DNA from: Aeropyrum sp.
GTDB lineage: Archaea > Thermoproteota > Thermoprotei_A > Sulfolobales > Acidilobaceae
Direction of reading: 5' to 3'
DNA: 64,000 bases
NCBI GenBank assembly: GCA_015523465.1
Contig: WAKF01000073.1
Coordinates: 1 to 64,000, forward strand
The first letter of the stretch is position 1. Each line of letters begins with the position of its first letter. Both the position numbers and the translations under genes were made by a program. The notes under the pieces were generated by a model. That model had not been told where the DNA came from and did no database searches. It saw nothing but the letters and a program-made list of their open reading frames with translations. Shown in pieces: positions 9,325-18,153 of this stretch.

Positions 9325-9520
9325 AAACAGGCCACCTCTAACCACTAAACTCCAATTAATACAGACAAATGGTCCACCTATTAATAATGTCTATGCTCTA
9401 ACGGCTAGTAGGATAGACCATTTTAGCGGATCCCTCTCCCTGGAAGCTTAATATATAGAATTTAGTTATAGGACAACGATTTTAATTAATGCCTCGTTGC
9501 GACATTATTAAACTTGTGTT

Positions 9521-10522
9521 ATGGGGGTCTATTGTTGTTGGCGGGTTTTGGTTATGGAGTTAACGTTAATTATAGAATATATGTTTGAGATTGAAAATAA
9601 AGTTTATGTGGGGGCGCCTGTGGTTTTAAGGAGGCTACGCCGGTGGCTCATCCTTAGGGACCCCGAGGTTAAGTATATCGTTGAGGTCGGGGTAGACGAG
9701 ATACCCGAGGTTAGGGATCCTGTGCCTCAGGCTGAAGTGTTCCTGGGGAAGGTTAGCGAGCACATCGAGTCCACCAGCAGGTTCCTCGACACCGAGGAGG
9801 CTGTAGCGTTCTTCATACTTAACACTGAGTCTCGGGTAAGGTACTCCACTAGGCTCTACGGGCTCAAGGGACAAACGATCTTACTGCTAACTGCTTCGCC
9901 AGAGCCCCTCAAGGGCCCTTGGCTCCTTGTCGTGGAGGGTGAGGAGGGCTGGCTGGGGAAGCTACTAGTCTACAATAATATGATCACTGGGGCCCAGGTG
10001 ATGACGAAGCTGGGCGAGTACTATGGGAAGGCGGCGCTAGACTTCATAGAGAACGCTAGAGGGGAGGTGAGGGTTGACGCTGTAAGGTTGAAGAGGAGGG
10101 CCTTCGAGTGGGACCCCAGCAGGTTCAGCGTGTTCGTGAGGGGTATTGACAGGCAGCACCAGTACCTGGTTGCGGTGCTCAACATGGCATACCTAGGGCT
10201 TGTCGGTGGGCAAGGCCGGAGGGCTTTGGAGGAGGTTGTTGATAGGATGGTAGAGTATACTAAGTTCCATTTTAGGAGTGAAGAGGTACTGTTCGACAGG
10301 TTCCACTATCCCGAAGATAGGGCTGAGAGGCATAGGAGGGAGCACAGGCAGTTCACCCTGAAGGCCTTGGAGTTTAGGGAGAAGTTCATGCAGGGAGAGG
10401 CGGAGCTCACCCTAGACGTGCTTAGGTACCTAGCCCAGTGGCTTCAGGGTCATATTGGTGGTAGTGATAGGGCTTTCGGGGTGTGGCTTAAGGAGGTGGC
10501 TCAAGCGCCTATAACGGAGTGA
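9521..10522 (+). CDS. Hemerythrin-domain protein with an unrecognised N-terminal domain
   Basis: The C-terminal 130 residues (from about 205) form a complete hemerythrin: IDRQHQY, TKFHFRSEEVLF, RHRREHRQF and QGHIGGSD supply the five His and two carboxylates of a di-iron O2 site. The first 195 residues are a mixed alpha/beta domain that I do not recognise. Role could be O2 sensing or storage, or iron handling. ATG 9521 is used; ATG 9554 (residue 12, MELTLIIEY) is a plausible alternative start. TATA-like sequences at 9444-9466 and 9477-9490 precede it. Confidence 0.78.
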   Translation: MGVYCCWRVLVMELTLIIEYMFEIENKVYVGAPVVLRRLRRWLILRDPEVKYIVEVGVDEIPEVRDPVPQAEVFLGKVSEHIESTSRFLDTEEAVAFFILNTESRVRYSTRLYGLKGQTILLLTASPEPLKGPWLLVVEGEEGWLGKLLVYNNMITGAQVMTKLGEYYGKAALDFIENARGEVRVDAVRLKRRAFEWDPSRFSVFVRGIDRQHQYLVAVLNMAYLGLVGGQGRRALEEVVDRMVEYTKFHFRSEEVLFDRFHYPEDRAERHRREHRQFTLKALEFREKFMQGEAELTLDVLRYLAQWLQGHIGGSDRAFGVWLKEVAQAPITE

Positions 10523-10578
10523 CGTGTGAGGAGTAATAGCTATCCAGAGCCCACCAAGCCTCTAGTGGTGGCTGGGGC

Positions 10579-11739
10579 TTGAGGCTCTATACTGATACTC
10601 TCATAATGACTCCCGGGCCTACAGAGGTTCCTGAGAGGATTAGGCTTGCTATGGCTAGGAGGACTACTAATCCCGACTTAGACCCCGGCTTCATGGACCT
10701 TTATAGGGGCGTTGTCTCCAAGCTGTCGAAGCTTTTGGGGGCCTCGAGGAGTAGTGTGTTAGTGATGCTTGGGGAGGCTATGCTTGGACTTGAGGCTTCC
10801 ATCGCTAACCTGGTAAGGAGGGGCGATAAGGTCCTGGTTGTGGCTAACGGGGTTTTCGGAGAGGGCTTCGCGGACCTGGTTAGGATGTATGGTGGGGAGC
10901 CTGTAGTGCTCGAGTCTGACTGGAGGAAATCTATCGACCCGGGGGATGTTGAGAGGGCTCTGGAGAGGAATCCCGAGGTGGAGGTCCTAACCCTAGTTCA
11001 CTGCGACACCCCTTCAGCCATATTAAACCCCCTAAGAGAGGTGGCTAAGGTTGCGAGAGAGAGGGGCGTACTGACTATAGTGGATGCTGTATCCAGCGTA
11101 GGAGGGGTGCCAGTAGACGTTGATGGCTGGGGTGTCGACGTGCTGATAGGGGGGTCCCAGAAGGTCCTAAACATGCCTTCGGGGCTCACGATATTAACGA
11201 TAAGCCCCGGCGCGTGGGAGAGAGCTGAGAGGGTCAACTATAAGGGGTTCTATCTAGACATAAAGCTGTGGAGGAACGTGCTGGAGGAGGGAGTCTTCCC
11301 CTACACTCACTCAGACCCCCTGGTAAGGGCGCTCGATGAGAGCCTAAACATGCTATTCGAGGAGGGCCTCGAGAACGTCTATGCAAGGCATGAAGCGGCT
11401 AGAAGAGCTTCCTGGAAGGCGCTTGAAGCCCTGGGCTTAGAGCCCTACCCAAAGACCCTTGAGGACTCATCACCCACTGTGACAGCGTTCCTAGTCCCGG
11501 AGGGGGTAAGTGAGGCTGAGCTTAGGAGAAGGGTATGGGAGAAATATGGAGTCATGATAGCCGGGAGCTGGGGGAAGCTTGAGGGCAAAGTGCTTAGAGT
11601 AGGCCACATGGGGGTCCAAGCCTCAAGGAACTACTTGTTGTTGGCCTTCACGTCCCTCGCAAGGTCTCTTCAAGAAGCAGGATTTAAGGTGGATGTGGGT
11701 AGCGTAGTCAACGCTATAGATGAGGGATTTAAGTCCTAG
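10579..11739 (+). CDS. Class V aminotransferase (alanine-glyoxylate / serine-pyruvate type)
   Basis: PLP enzyme of the small, soluble 'PucG/AGXT/SGAT' group. The opening MTPGPTEVPERIRLAM is the family N-terminus. VDAVSSVGGVPVDVDGWGVD places the PLP-pyridine Asp, and GGSQKVLNMPSG holds the Schiff-base lysine (around residue 196). Length of 386 aa is normal. TTG start with GGTGGCTGGGG upstream. Likely converts glyoxylate or hydroxypyruvate in one-carbon/photorespiration-like metabolism. The GlcD-type oxidase at 13.7 kb could supply glyoxylate (inference). Confidence 0.85.
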   Translation: MRLYTDTLIMTPGPTEVPERIRLAMARRTTNPDLDPGFMDLYRGVVSKLSKLLGASRSSVLVMLGEAMLGLEASIANLVRRGDKVLVVANGVFGEGFADLVRMYGGEPVVLESDWRKSIDPGDVERALERNPEVEVLTLVHCDTPSAILNPLREVAKVARERGVLTIVDAVSSVGGVPVDVDGWGVDVLIGGSQKVLNMPSGLTILTISPGAWERAERVNYKGFYLDIKLWRNVLEEGVFPYTHSDPLVRALDESLNMLFEEGLENVYARHEAARRASWKALEALGLEPYPKTLEDSSPTVTAFLVPEGVSEAELRRRVWEKYGVMIAGSWGKLEGKVLRVGHMGVQASRNYLLLAFTSLARSLQEAGFKVDVGSVVNAIDEGFKS

Positions 11740-11892
11740 AATGAGAATTTCAGGGCATTAGCATCTCATCCAATCTTTTGGGCTTTCCTCCAGCGTTACT
11801 TTAAAGCATAGGAAGCATTAATAATATTGTAATGTATTGTTACATGTGGAGAGTCTGCTAATAAACTGTATTCTATGACCAACTTCTTTGAA

Positions 11893-11905
11893 TGCTTAAA
11901 AAAGC
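11893..11905 (+). promoter_or_regulatory. TATA-like box of the sqr-like gene
   Basis: TGCTTAAAAAAGC is centred about 25 bp before the GTG at 11924, consistent with transcription starting at or next to that codon. The surrounding 184-bp intergenic region is markedly AT-rich, as expected for a promoter region. Confidence 0.5.
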
Positions 11906-11923
11906 GTTTGTATAGTTAAAAAT

Positions 11924-13123
11924 GTGAGCATTGGGTGGTGGCTAGCAATGACCCCAAGAAAAGTGGTGATCCTTGGTGGAGGTGTGGGCGGCGTAGCGTC
12001 TGCTAAGATGATCTCCGAGGAAGCCCGAAAGCATAGTGTGAACCTTGAGGTAACGCTAGTAACTAAGGAGAGACGTCATTACATGCCACCGCTCTTCTTC
12101 GACGTCGCTATGGGTGAGGCGTCGCCCGAGGAAACTTATGCTCCCATAGAGAACCTAAGCAGGTATTTTGGAGTCAACGTACTGGTCGACCCGGTAAACT
12201 ATATTGATGCGGCTAATCACACAGTAGTAACTGGCAGCGGGAGGAAAATAGAGTATGACTACCTGGTAGTCGCCCTAGGTACTACTTATGAGTGGGGTAA
12301 GTATCCAGGCCTAGCTAAGGCTGGCTACCACAACTATGATCTTGAAGGAGCGATAAAGCTTAGGGATGCTCTTAGAAGGTTCAAGGGAGGGAAAGTAGTC
12401 ATATTCATCCCGGAAACGCCCTATCGATGCGGAATTTATCCCTACGAGGCCGCCACAGTACTCGCCGTAAGCTTTAGAAACGCCGGGATAAAAGCTGAGG
12501 TGACCGTGCTAACCCCAGATCCTAAGCCGGTCACGCCTCTAGGCAAAGACATACATAAGATGTGGTTTGACGCCTTCGAGGAGTTGGGAGTCGAGTATGT
12601 AGTTCATAAGGGCACCCAGGAAATAGATGGCACAAGGAGGATAGTAAGGACTACTAATGTGGAGGAAAAGTACGACCTCCTCATAAAGGTGCCCCCACCA
12701 GGCCTGCCAGACCCCCTCAAGAAGAGCGAGGGCTTCACTTGGAAGCAAGATGAAAGGTTCGCGCCTGCTAAGCCGCCAACATTCAGGCACCCTGAGTACG
12801 ATAACGTGTACATGGTTGGAGAGCATAGCATGGTACCAGCAGGGATAAGCCTTGCAGGGGTTTTCGTCCACAATGCAAGCCTGGTGGCAAGCAATAACCT
12901 CCTTGCAGACATCATAGGCTTCTATCCAAGGTACACCATACCTACGGCAACCTGCGCTGGCTACGTGAAGGACAAGGGGTTTATGGGCCACTGCGAGATC
13001 CGCTATAACCCTGAGACAGGCAAGTACGAATGGGCCGACAGGTGCTACGTAGGCCCTATAAGCAGCCTAGCCAGGCTCTTCAAGGTGGGCTTCTACAAAA
13101 GCTGGCTAGACAGTCTAAGGTGA
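11924..13123 (+). CDS. Sulfide:quinone oxidoreductase-like flavoprotein
   Basis: FAD-dependent pyridine-nucleotide-disulfide-type enzyme of the SQR/NDH-2/FCSD group, which passes electrons from sulfide (or NADH) to membrane quinone. VVILGGGVGGVASAKMI (around residue 14) is the FAD Rossmann loop. YDYLVVALGTTYEWG is the second FAD contact, and DNVYMVGEHSMV near 285 the third. Conserved-looking cysteines occur in YRCGIYPYEAA (around 168) and TATCAGY (around 345). Two starts are possible: GTG 11924 (leaderless) or ATG 11948, which has GGGTGGTGG just upstream. A DUF1641 gene follows closely. Which donor it uses is not certain. Confidence 0.8.
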   Translation: MSIGWWLAMTPRKVVILGGGVGGVASAKMISEEARKHSVNLEVTLVTKERRHYMPPLFFDVAMGEASPEETYAPIENLSRYFGVNVLVDPVNYIDAANHTVVTGSGRKIEYDYLVVALGTTYEWGKYPGLAKAGYHNYDLEGAIKLRDALRRFKGGKVVIFIPETPYRCGIYPYEAATVLAVSFRNAGIKAEVTVLTPDPKPVTPLGKDIHKMWFDAFEELGVEYVVHKGTQEIDGTRRIVRTTNVEEKYDLLIKVPPPGLPDPLKKSEGFTWKQDERFAPAKPPTFRHPEYDNVYMVGEHSMVPAGISLAGVFVHNASLVASNNLLADIIGFYPRYTIPTATCAGYVKDKGFMGHCEIRYNPETGKYEWADRCYVGPISSLARLFKVGFYKSWLDSLR

Positions 13124-13141
13124 ATGGGGGGGTGATGGGTG

Positions 13142-13586
13142 GTGGCTAGGCCTATGAGCGAGGTGGAGGCTGAGGCCTTGGCGGAGCTCGTTGAGGTCGC
13201 GGTGATGCTTAAAAAGAGCGGAATACTGGGGTGGCTGAAGGCTATAGCTGAGAATGGAGACAAGCTTCAAGCTTATAGAACTAGTAACTAGCGACTACAC
13301 CCTCTTCAGGCAGCTAGCCCTCCTCCAAGCCCTAGGGGGAGGGTTGGGCAAGCTTGATGTAGGAGAGTTCGTGGATGCACGGATGAACGCTGAGAAGACT
13401 ATATACTGCGCGTTTAAGGGGCTTAGCCAGACAGACCCCGCCAAGGCTCCTAGGGTTGGAATGCTAGGCGCCCTCAGGATGCTAGGTGATAAGGACGTTC
13501 AAAAGGGTCTGGGGCTCCTCCTAGCCTTAGCTAAGAACATGGGATCATGCTTAAATGAGATGGAGAAGAGGGGGAAGCAGGGTTAA
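13142..13586 (+). CDS. DUF1641-family protein, split by an apparent +1 frameshift
   Basis: Two frames together make one DUF1641 protein. GTG 13142 opens a frame that runs through VEVAVMLKKSGILGWLKAI and stops at 13291. A second frame (ATG 13254 to 13586) continues with KLIELVTSDYTLFRQL and ends in the family's typical GMLGALRMLGDKDVQKGLGLLL. Joining them at AAGCTTCAAGCTT (13262-13274) restores a continuous protein of about 147 aa. GGGGGGGTGATGGGTG precedes the GTG. The break could be a pseudogene, a sequencing error or programmed frameshifting. In other archaea DUF1641 genes accompany sulfide:quinone reductases, as here. Function is unknown. Confidence 0.65.
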
Positions 13587-13742
13587 TAATAATACAGCGT
13601 TGCCGGGCTACCTACGCACTTTTTAAACTAGTGCTACCTTAATACGTCTCACAATTATAAGACTCTAGCCCAGAGTCTCACCATAGGTTATGTTGAGCCT
13701 AGTTATTAAGGGTTAAAGTGGATCCCGATCTCCAACATTACT

Positions 13743-15185
13743 GTGGGCCTAGTAGAGGGTGTATACGTCTTGTCTAGCGATGTAGTCAGGGAACTAACAC
13801 AAATTCTGGGGCCCGAGAAGGTAGTGTCGGACCAGCACGTGATCAGGCTTTACGCGAGGGAGCCTAGCGGTCTTGAAGGCCATGTTAAAGCCGTAGTTTT
13901 TCCCGAGAGCGTGGAGGATGCCTCAAAGGTCCTACGCTGGGCTTACCATAAGGAGGTTTATATCTATCCTCAGGGGTCGACGACAGACCTTGTAGGAGGG
14001 GCTTATCCTGAGAGGCCGGGTATAGTGGTCTCAACGGAGAGAATGAAGAAGATTAAAGAGGTTAGCGTGGTGGACTCGATCGTAGTGGTAGAACCCGGCG
14101 TTAGGCTATGGGACCTTAACGTCGAGCTTGCCAGGCACGGCTACATGTTCCCCATAGACCCTGGGAGCGTGAAGGTGGCTACTGTAGGCGGCGCTGTGAA
14201 TACTGGAGCTGGGGGTATGAGAGGCGCCCGCTACGGTACTATGAGGGACTGGGTCCTAGGGCTTACAGTAGTACTTGCGGACTCTGAGGGTAGCGTGCTT
14301 AGGCTCGGCTGTAGGACCCTAAAGTGCCGGCAGGGCTATGACCTGGTAAGGCTCATAGTGGGGAGTGAGGGTACCCTAGCCTTTGTGGCCGAGGCCATAC
14401 TCAAAATAACTCCCCTTCCTGAGAACGTGGTGGTTCTCTTAGCTTTCTTCCCGACGCTGGAGGACCTGGTGGAGGCTGTAATTGAGGTTAAGAAGAGGGC
14501 TATGGATACCCTCCTAATGGAGTTTATGGACGAGGATTCAGCGAGGCTCGCGGCGGAGACCCTAGGGGCCGAGATCAAGCCTGACGGCCACATGCTACTC
14601 ATGGGGGTTCCAGTTAACAAGGAGGCTTCGGAGAGGGTCTTGGGAGAGCTTGTTGAGATCGCTAGGAGGGCTAGAGCCCGGAGCATTTATACGGCGAGGA
14701 GTATGGCTGAGGCCGAGGACAAGAAGCTTCTAGAGATTAGGAGGAGCCTCTTCGCTACCCAGGCTATACTTACCCAAAGGGAGCTTAAGGGTAGGAGGGC
14801 TATGATGCTCATGGAGGATATCGCAGTACCCCCTTCCAAGCTCCTTGAGGCTGTTAAGGCCTTGAAAGAGCTTGAGAGGGAGTATGGCTTCAAGATGGTG
14901 CTTGGAGGCCATATAGGAGATGGGAACCTTCACCCCACAATAAGCTACCCAGCCGACGATGAGGAGGCTAAGAAGAGGGCGCTGGAGTGGTATTATAAGG
15001 TCATGGAACTGGCTATAGACCTTGGAGGCACGGTTAGCGCTGAGCATGGCATAGGGACGCTAAAGAAGAGGGCGCTTGAGATGGAGCTTAGGAGGCATGG
15101 ATCGCTCAAGGCTCTAGAGCTTATGAGGGGGATTAAGAAGGTATTCGACCCCAAGGGCATACTAAACCCTGGCAAAGTAGTCTAG
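13743..15185 (+). CDS. glcD: FAD-linked oxidase, glycolate oxidase GlcD / D-lactate dehydrogenase type
   Basis: Oxidises a 2-hydroxy acid such as glycolate or D-lactate, using FAD. The FAD PCMH domain shows YPQGSTTDLVGGAYP (around residue 78), PIDPGSVKVATVGGAVNTGAGGMRG (given in part; 138-162) and VGSEGTLAFVAEA. The C-terminal cap has GGHIGDGNLHP (around 392) and SAEHGIGTLKK (around 430), then KKVFDPKGILNPGK. Length of 480 aa is standard. GTG start with no clear ribosome site. A separate iron-sulfur partner (GlcF-like) is not adjacent, but a small 2[4Fe-4S] protein lies at 27.5 kb. Confidence 0.88.
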   Translation: MGLVEGVYVLSSDVVRELTQILGPEKVVSDQHVIRLYAREPSGLEGHVKAVVFPESVEDASKVLRWAYHKEVYIYPQGSTTDLVGGAYPERPGIVVSTERMKKIKEVSVVDSIVVVEPGVRLWDLNVELARHGYMFPIDPGSVKVATVGGAVNTGAGGMRGARYGTMRDWVLGLTVVLADSEGSVLRLGCRTLKCRQGYDLVRLIVGSEGTLAFVAEAILKITPLPENVVVLLAFFPTLEDLVEAVIEVKKRAMDTLLMEFMDEDSARLAAETLGAEIKPDGHMLLMGVPVNKEASERVLGELVEIARRARARSIYTARSMAEAEDKKLLEIRRSLFATQAILTQRELKGRRAMMLMEDIAVPPSKLLEAVKALKELEREYGFKMVLGGHIGDGNLHPTISYPADDEEAKKRALEWYYKVMELAIDLGGTVSAEHGIGTLKKRALEMELRRHGSLKALELMRGIKKVFDPKGILNPGKVV

Positions 15186-15190
15186 ATAGG

Positions 15191-16456
15191 CTAGGATAGC
15201 CACTCTAGGAGCCTCCCCTCCCTCAGGACCTCCTCCGCGAACCTAGCATTAACCTCGCCAGCACACCTCGCAATCTTCGCTTCACTATAGACACCATCTG
15301 AGACAGTACATTTTACAAGCCTCCATAGAGCGTCAACACCTTCCCTTGAAGCCAGGATCCAGAACGCCAGTGGAGCCCCACACCTTACAGCCGCCCTTGC
15401 AACCCTGCCTCTGGGGAGCCCTGAGCCAAGTAGCGGGAGCCTCCCTTTCCTCGAGTACTCCTCAACGCACCGGGCTAGCTGTCTCGCCCTCTTCTCAGCG
15501 GCCCTCAAGGCTTCCCCACCCACACTCACACTCAATGCCATCCCTAGAGCTTCGGGGAGGCTCTCGTACACCCAGTAGTCGGAAAGGCTTTCTGGCGCTG
15601 CAGCCATCGAGGCTTGGGCTCCTAGTAGAGTGTATACCTCGTAGAGGGCTGGGCCCTCACCTCTCGATGCTCCACGTAGGACCTCAGGCCTCAGGGCAAC
15701 CATATTATCCTGGGCGAAGGGGTCTGTCTCAGGCCACAGTTCCACAGCCCTCGAGTGGGTAGGAGCTGGTATTCCCTTTGAGGAGAGGAGGGTTACGGCC
15801 TCGGCTAGCAGATCCCTAATCCCCTCGACCTCGCTCCTAGAGTACCCCTTTCTTGAGTAGACCTCGAAGGACTCGGTTCGAGAAACCCTATAAGAGGCTA
15901 TAATGGCTGAGAGGCCCGGGGACCTGTGGAGGGCTTCACCCTCAAACACCCCCTCATCAGCTTCATAGCCGGGCGCAGCGAGTCTCCCCCTACAGCCTGG
16001 GCTCTTAGCCGCCGATATCCTGTATTTCTCGAGTCTCCCTCTAAACCCCCAGGCTACTAGGTCCTCCGCCGGTATTGGATGCCAGATCGTCTCGTCCTTC
16101 AGCAGCGCTCTACCACTCCTAACTCCATAGGCGCTCAGGGTAAAATCCTCGACGCCGCCCTCAACGCGACCCTTAGCCTCGGCGAATTCCCCTCTAGAAT
16201 ATGCTATTCTAAGGGTAGCCCAGCCAAGCCCCCTTTCAACTCTACTCTTAATCTGCCATCCTTTGCCTTCAAGGCTTGGGTTCAAGGCCTTATTGAAGGC
16301 TAAGAGCTTTACAGGGCTTTGCAGCTCGACGTGGAAGCTATAAGAGATTCTTGCTTCCCCGTCAAAGCAGAGACTGTTAATTTCGAGCTGTTTAATAGGT
16401 ACTACTTCCTTTTTACCTCTCCTCCGAAGCATCATTTGTATAAGGTCCTTCAGCAC
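15191..16456 (-). CDS. Unknown protein, possibly an inactive M1-peptidase-like (gluzincin) fold
   Basis: I do not recognise a named family for this 421-aa soluble protein. The N-terminal 200 residues look like beta-rich sheet (alternating pattern). The middle section VTLLSSKGIPAPTHSRAVELW... followed by SDYWVYESLPEALG resembles the M1 aminopeptidase layout in which a HExxH helix is followed by 'W-L-x-E-G-x-A'. Here the HExxH position reads LLGAQAS, with no zinc ligands. This resemblance is an inference from pattern only. It is transcribed divergently from the Nramp-like gene across a short region that contains a perfect palindrome. Confidence 0.55.
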   Translation of the reverse strand: MLKDLIQMMLRRRGKKEVVPIKQLEINSLCFDGEARISYSFHVELQSPVKLLAFNKALNPSLEGKGWQIKSRVERGLGWATLRIAYSRGEFAEAKGRVEGGVEDFTLSAYGVRSGRALLKDETIWHPIPAEDLVAWGFRGRLEKYRISAAKSPGCRGRLAAPGYEADEGVFEGEALHRSPGLSAIIASYRVSRTESFEVYSRKGYSRSEVEGIRDLLAEAVTLLSSKGIPAPTHSRAVELWPETDPFAQDNMVALRPEVLRGASRGEGPALYEVYTLLGAQASMAAAPESLSDYWVYESLPEALGMALSVSVGGEALRAAEKRARQLARCVEEYSRKGRLPLLGSGLPRGRVARAAVRCGAPLAFWILASREGVDALWRLVKCTVSDGVYSEAKIARCAGEVNARFAEEVLREGRLLEWLS

Positions 16457-16476
16457 TATAATCCCTCCCCCTAACT

Positions 16477-16490
16477 TTTACACGTGTAAA
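16477..16490. promoter_or_regulatory. 14-bp perfect palindrome between divergent genes
   Basis: TTTACACGTGTAAA is a perfect inverted repeat, followed at once by the A/T-rich TTTAAACTTTAAATAG. It sits between the divergent unknown gene (start 16456) and the Nramp-like transporter (start 16554), where a dimeric regulator or the transcription machinery would bind. An operator role is inference. Confidence 0.5.
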
Positions 16491-16553
16491 TTTAAACTTT
16501 AAATAGACGTCTTTTTTCACTTCTGTTAATGATTTGAGGGGTGCTCCGGAGCA

Positions 16554-18065
16554 ATGTCCTCAGGGGGCTCAGAACCTAAGACCATAATGGTGGGGAGGCT
16601 ACCCATAGGCTTCAAACCAGAGGCGCCTCCGCCCGTTCCCTTGAGCAAGCTGATTATAGGACCAGCAATCATAACGCTAGGCCTCTCCATCGGCAGCGGG
16701 GAGCTGATATTTTGGCCTATACTATCAGCTAACATAGGCCCAGTACTACTGTGGGCTGCCTTGATCTCGCTGATATTCCAGACAGTGTGGACTCTCGAGA
16801 TGGCTAGGTGGACTGTATGGACGGGGGAGCACTGGGTACTACAGATGGCACGCCTTCACGGCCTCTTCTCTGCAGCCGTGATCTGGGGGCTATTCACCTT
16901 CTTCGCCTGGGGCTTTGGAGGCTGGGCTGCCTCTGGAGGCCAAGCCCTCTATACTATTTTCAACGCTCCTAACCCTGAGAACCTTGGCATAGTAGTGTGG
17001 GCTATATTCCTGTTCTTCCTTGTGTGGCTTGTAGCCTTCTTGGCTGGCGTTGTGAGGGAGTGGGTAGAGTACATACTGACGTTCAAGATGGCAGTGATCT
17101 GGATCATGCTGATAGTCTCCCTCCTCGTAGCGTCAAGCCTAGATGTATGGGCCGACATAATTAAGGGTATATTCGTGCCGAGCTGGCCTGGAGAGGCTAT
17201 CAAGGATGTAGGCTACTTCAAGATAGCAGCGGCTATAGCCTTCATAGGAGCTGGGGGCACCACAAACATGTGGTATAGCTTCTGGGTTAGGGACGCCGGC
17301 TACGGTATGGGAATCTACATCGGTAGGATCCCTGGGTACCTCAGGGGTAGGCCTACGGAGCTTGAGATCGTTGGGTACCTGCCAGAGCCTACCGAGGAGA
17401 ACATTAGGAGGCTCAAGGCCTGGTGGAGTAATGTCAGGACTGTGTTCTGGGTGATATTCTTCCTCCTAAACTACCTCACGGCAGTCTTCTTCGTGGCTCT
17501 CGTCTACTCGGGTAAGAAGAACTTTGGTATAGAGACTGCCGGTGTTTCGGGAGTCGAGGTTATAGAGCTGCAGTCCCGGATAGTGGCTGAGGCTTTCGGA
17601 ATAGGATTCATGTCGGTGCTATTCCTCCTAGTAGCCGCTATACTACTCTTCGGCACTCAGCTAAGCCTAACTGAGGGCGTTGCAAGGCAGATAGCCGACT
17701 CGGCCTACGTCGCCAGCGCAACCTTCCGGAGTATATTTAGGAACGACATCAGGACTGCGTACTTCGTGGTGATAACCCTCTTCGTAATCTGGAGTAGCAT
17801 TTGGATCTCTATGATACGCTTAGCAGGCATACAGCCAGTCCTACTCCTAGCCCTCCCAGCAAACATAAACCTGTTATTCCAGATAATCTCGATCCCCCTG
17901 ACACTCTACTTCATCTACGCTGTGGCGGCTAAGAGCGTTCCAAGGGAGATATGGGAGGCTATGAAGCCTCACCCCATAATACCTATACTGCTAATACTAG
18001 CCATGCTCTACTGGGGCTTCTTCGCGATACTAGGCTGGGGCGAGAGGCTGGGTCTTCTAGGCTGA
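16554..18065 (+). CDS. Nramp-related membrane transporter (atypical motif)
   Basis: Eleven or so hydrophobic helices and the sequence GPAIITLGLSIGSGELIFWP in TM1 followed by GPVLLWAALISLIFQTVWTL place it in the Nramp/APC superfamily. Canonical Nramp TM1 has DPGN, whose Asp and Asn bind the metal. Here the equivalent is GSGE. The TM6 region reads FIGAGGTTNMWYSFWV instead of the MPHN-type motif. So transport of Mn2+/Fe2+ by the usual site is doubtful and another substrate is possible. 503 aa. ATG start with GAGGGGTG eleven bases upstream. Promoter elements lie at 16490-16505. Confidence 0.72.
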   Translation: MSSGGSEPKTIMVGRLPIGFKPEAPPPVPLSKLIIGPAIITLGLSIGSGELIFWPILSANIGPVLLWAALISLIFQTVWTLEMARWTVWTGEHWVLQMARLHGLFSAAVIWGLFTFFAWGFGGWAASGGQALYTIFNAPNPENLGIVVWAIFLFFLVWLVAFLAGVVREWVEYILTFKMAVIWIMLIVSLLVASSLDVWADIIKGIFVPSWPGEAIKDVGYFKIAAAIAFIGAGGTTNMWYSFWVRDAGYGMGIYIGRIPGYLRGRPTELEIVGYLPEPTEENIRRLKAWWSNVRTVFWVIFFLLNYLTAVFFVALVYSGKKNFGIETAGVSGVEVIELQSRIVAEAFGIGFMSVLFLLVAAILLFGTQLSLTEGVARQIADSAYVASATFRSIFRNDIRTAYFVVITLFVIWSSIWISMIRLAGIQPVLLLALPANINLLFQIISIPLTLYFIYAVAAKSVPREIWEAMKPHPIIPILLILAMLYWGFFAILGWGERLGLLG

Positions 18066-18153
18066 AATCCGCATTCATAATTTCTCAATCAACCTCTACC
18101 TTTTTAAAACTCCACTTTTCACTAGTTCCTCTCATACTTAGGGGTATAGGAAT

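Noticed and set aside
9366..9422. Inverted repeat AAATGGTC ... GACCATTT between csx1 and the hemerythrin gene
   Set aside because: Single pair with a roughly 41-bp spacer; no repeat units follow, so it is neither a CRISPR nor a clear operator.
12539..12991. 150-aa minus-strand frame inside the sqr-like gene
   Set aside because: Antisense shadow of a well-supported flavoprotein; no domain, unnatural composition.
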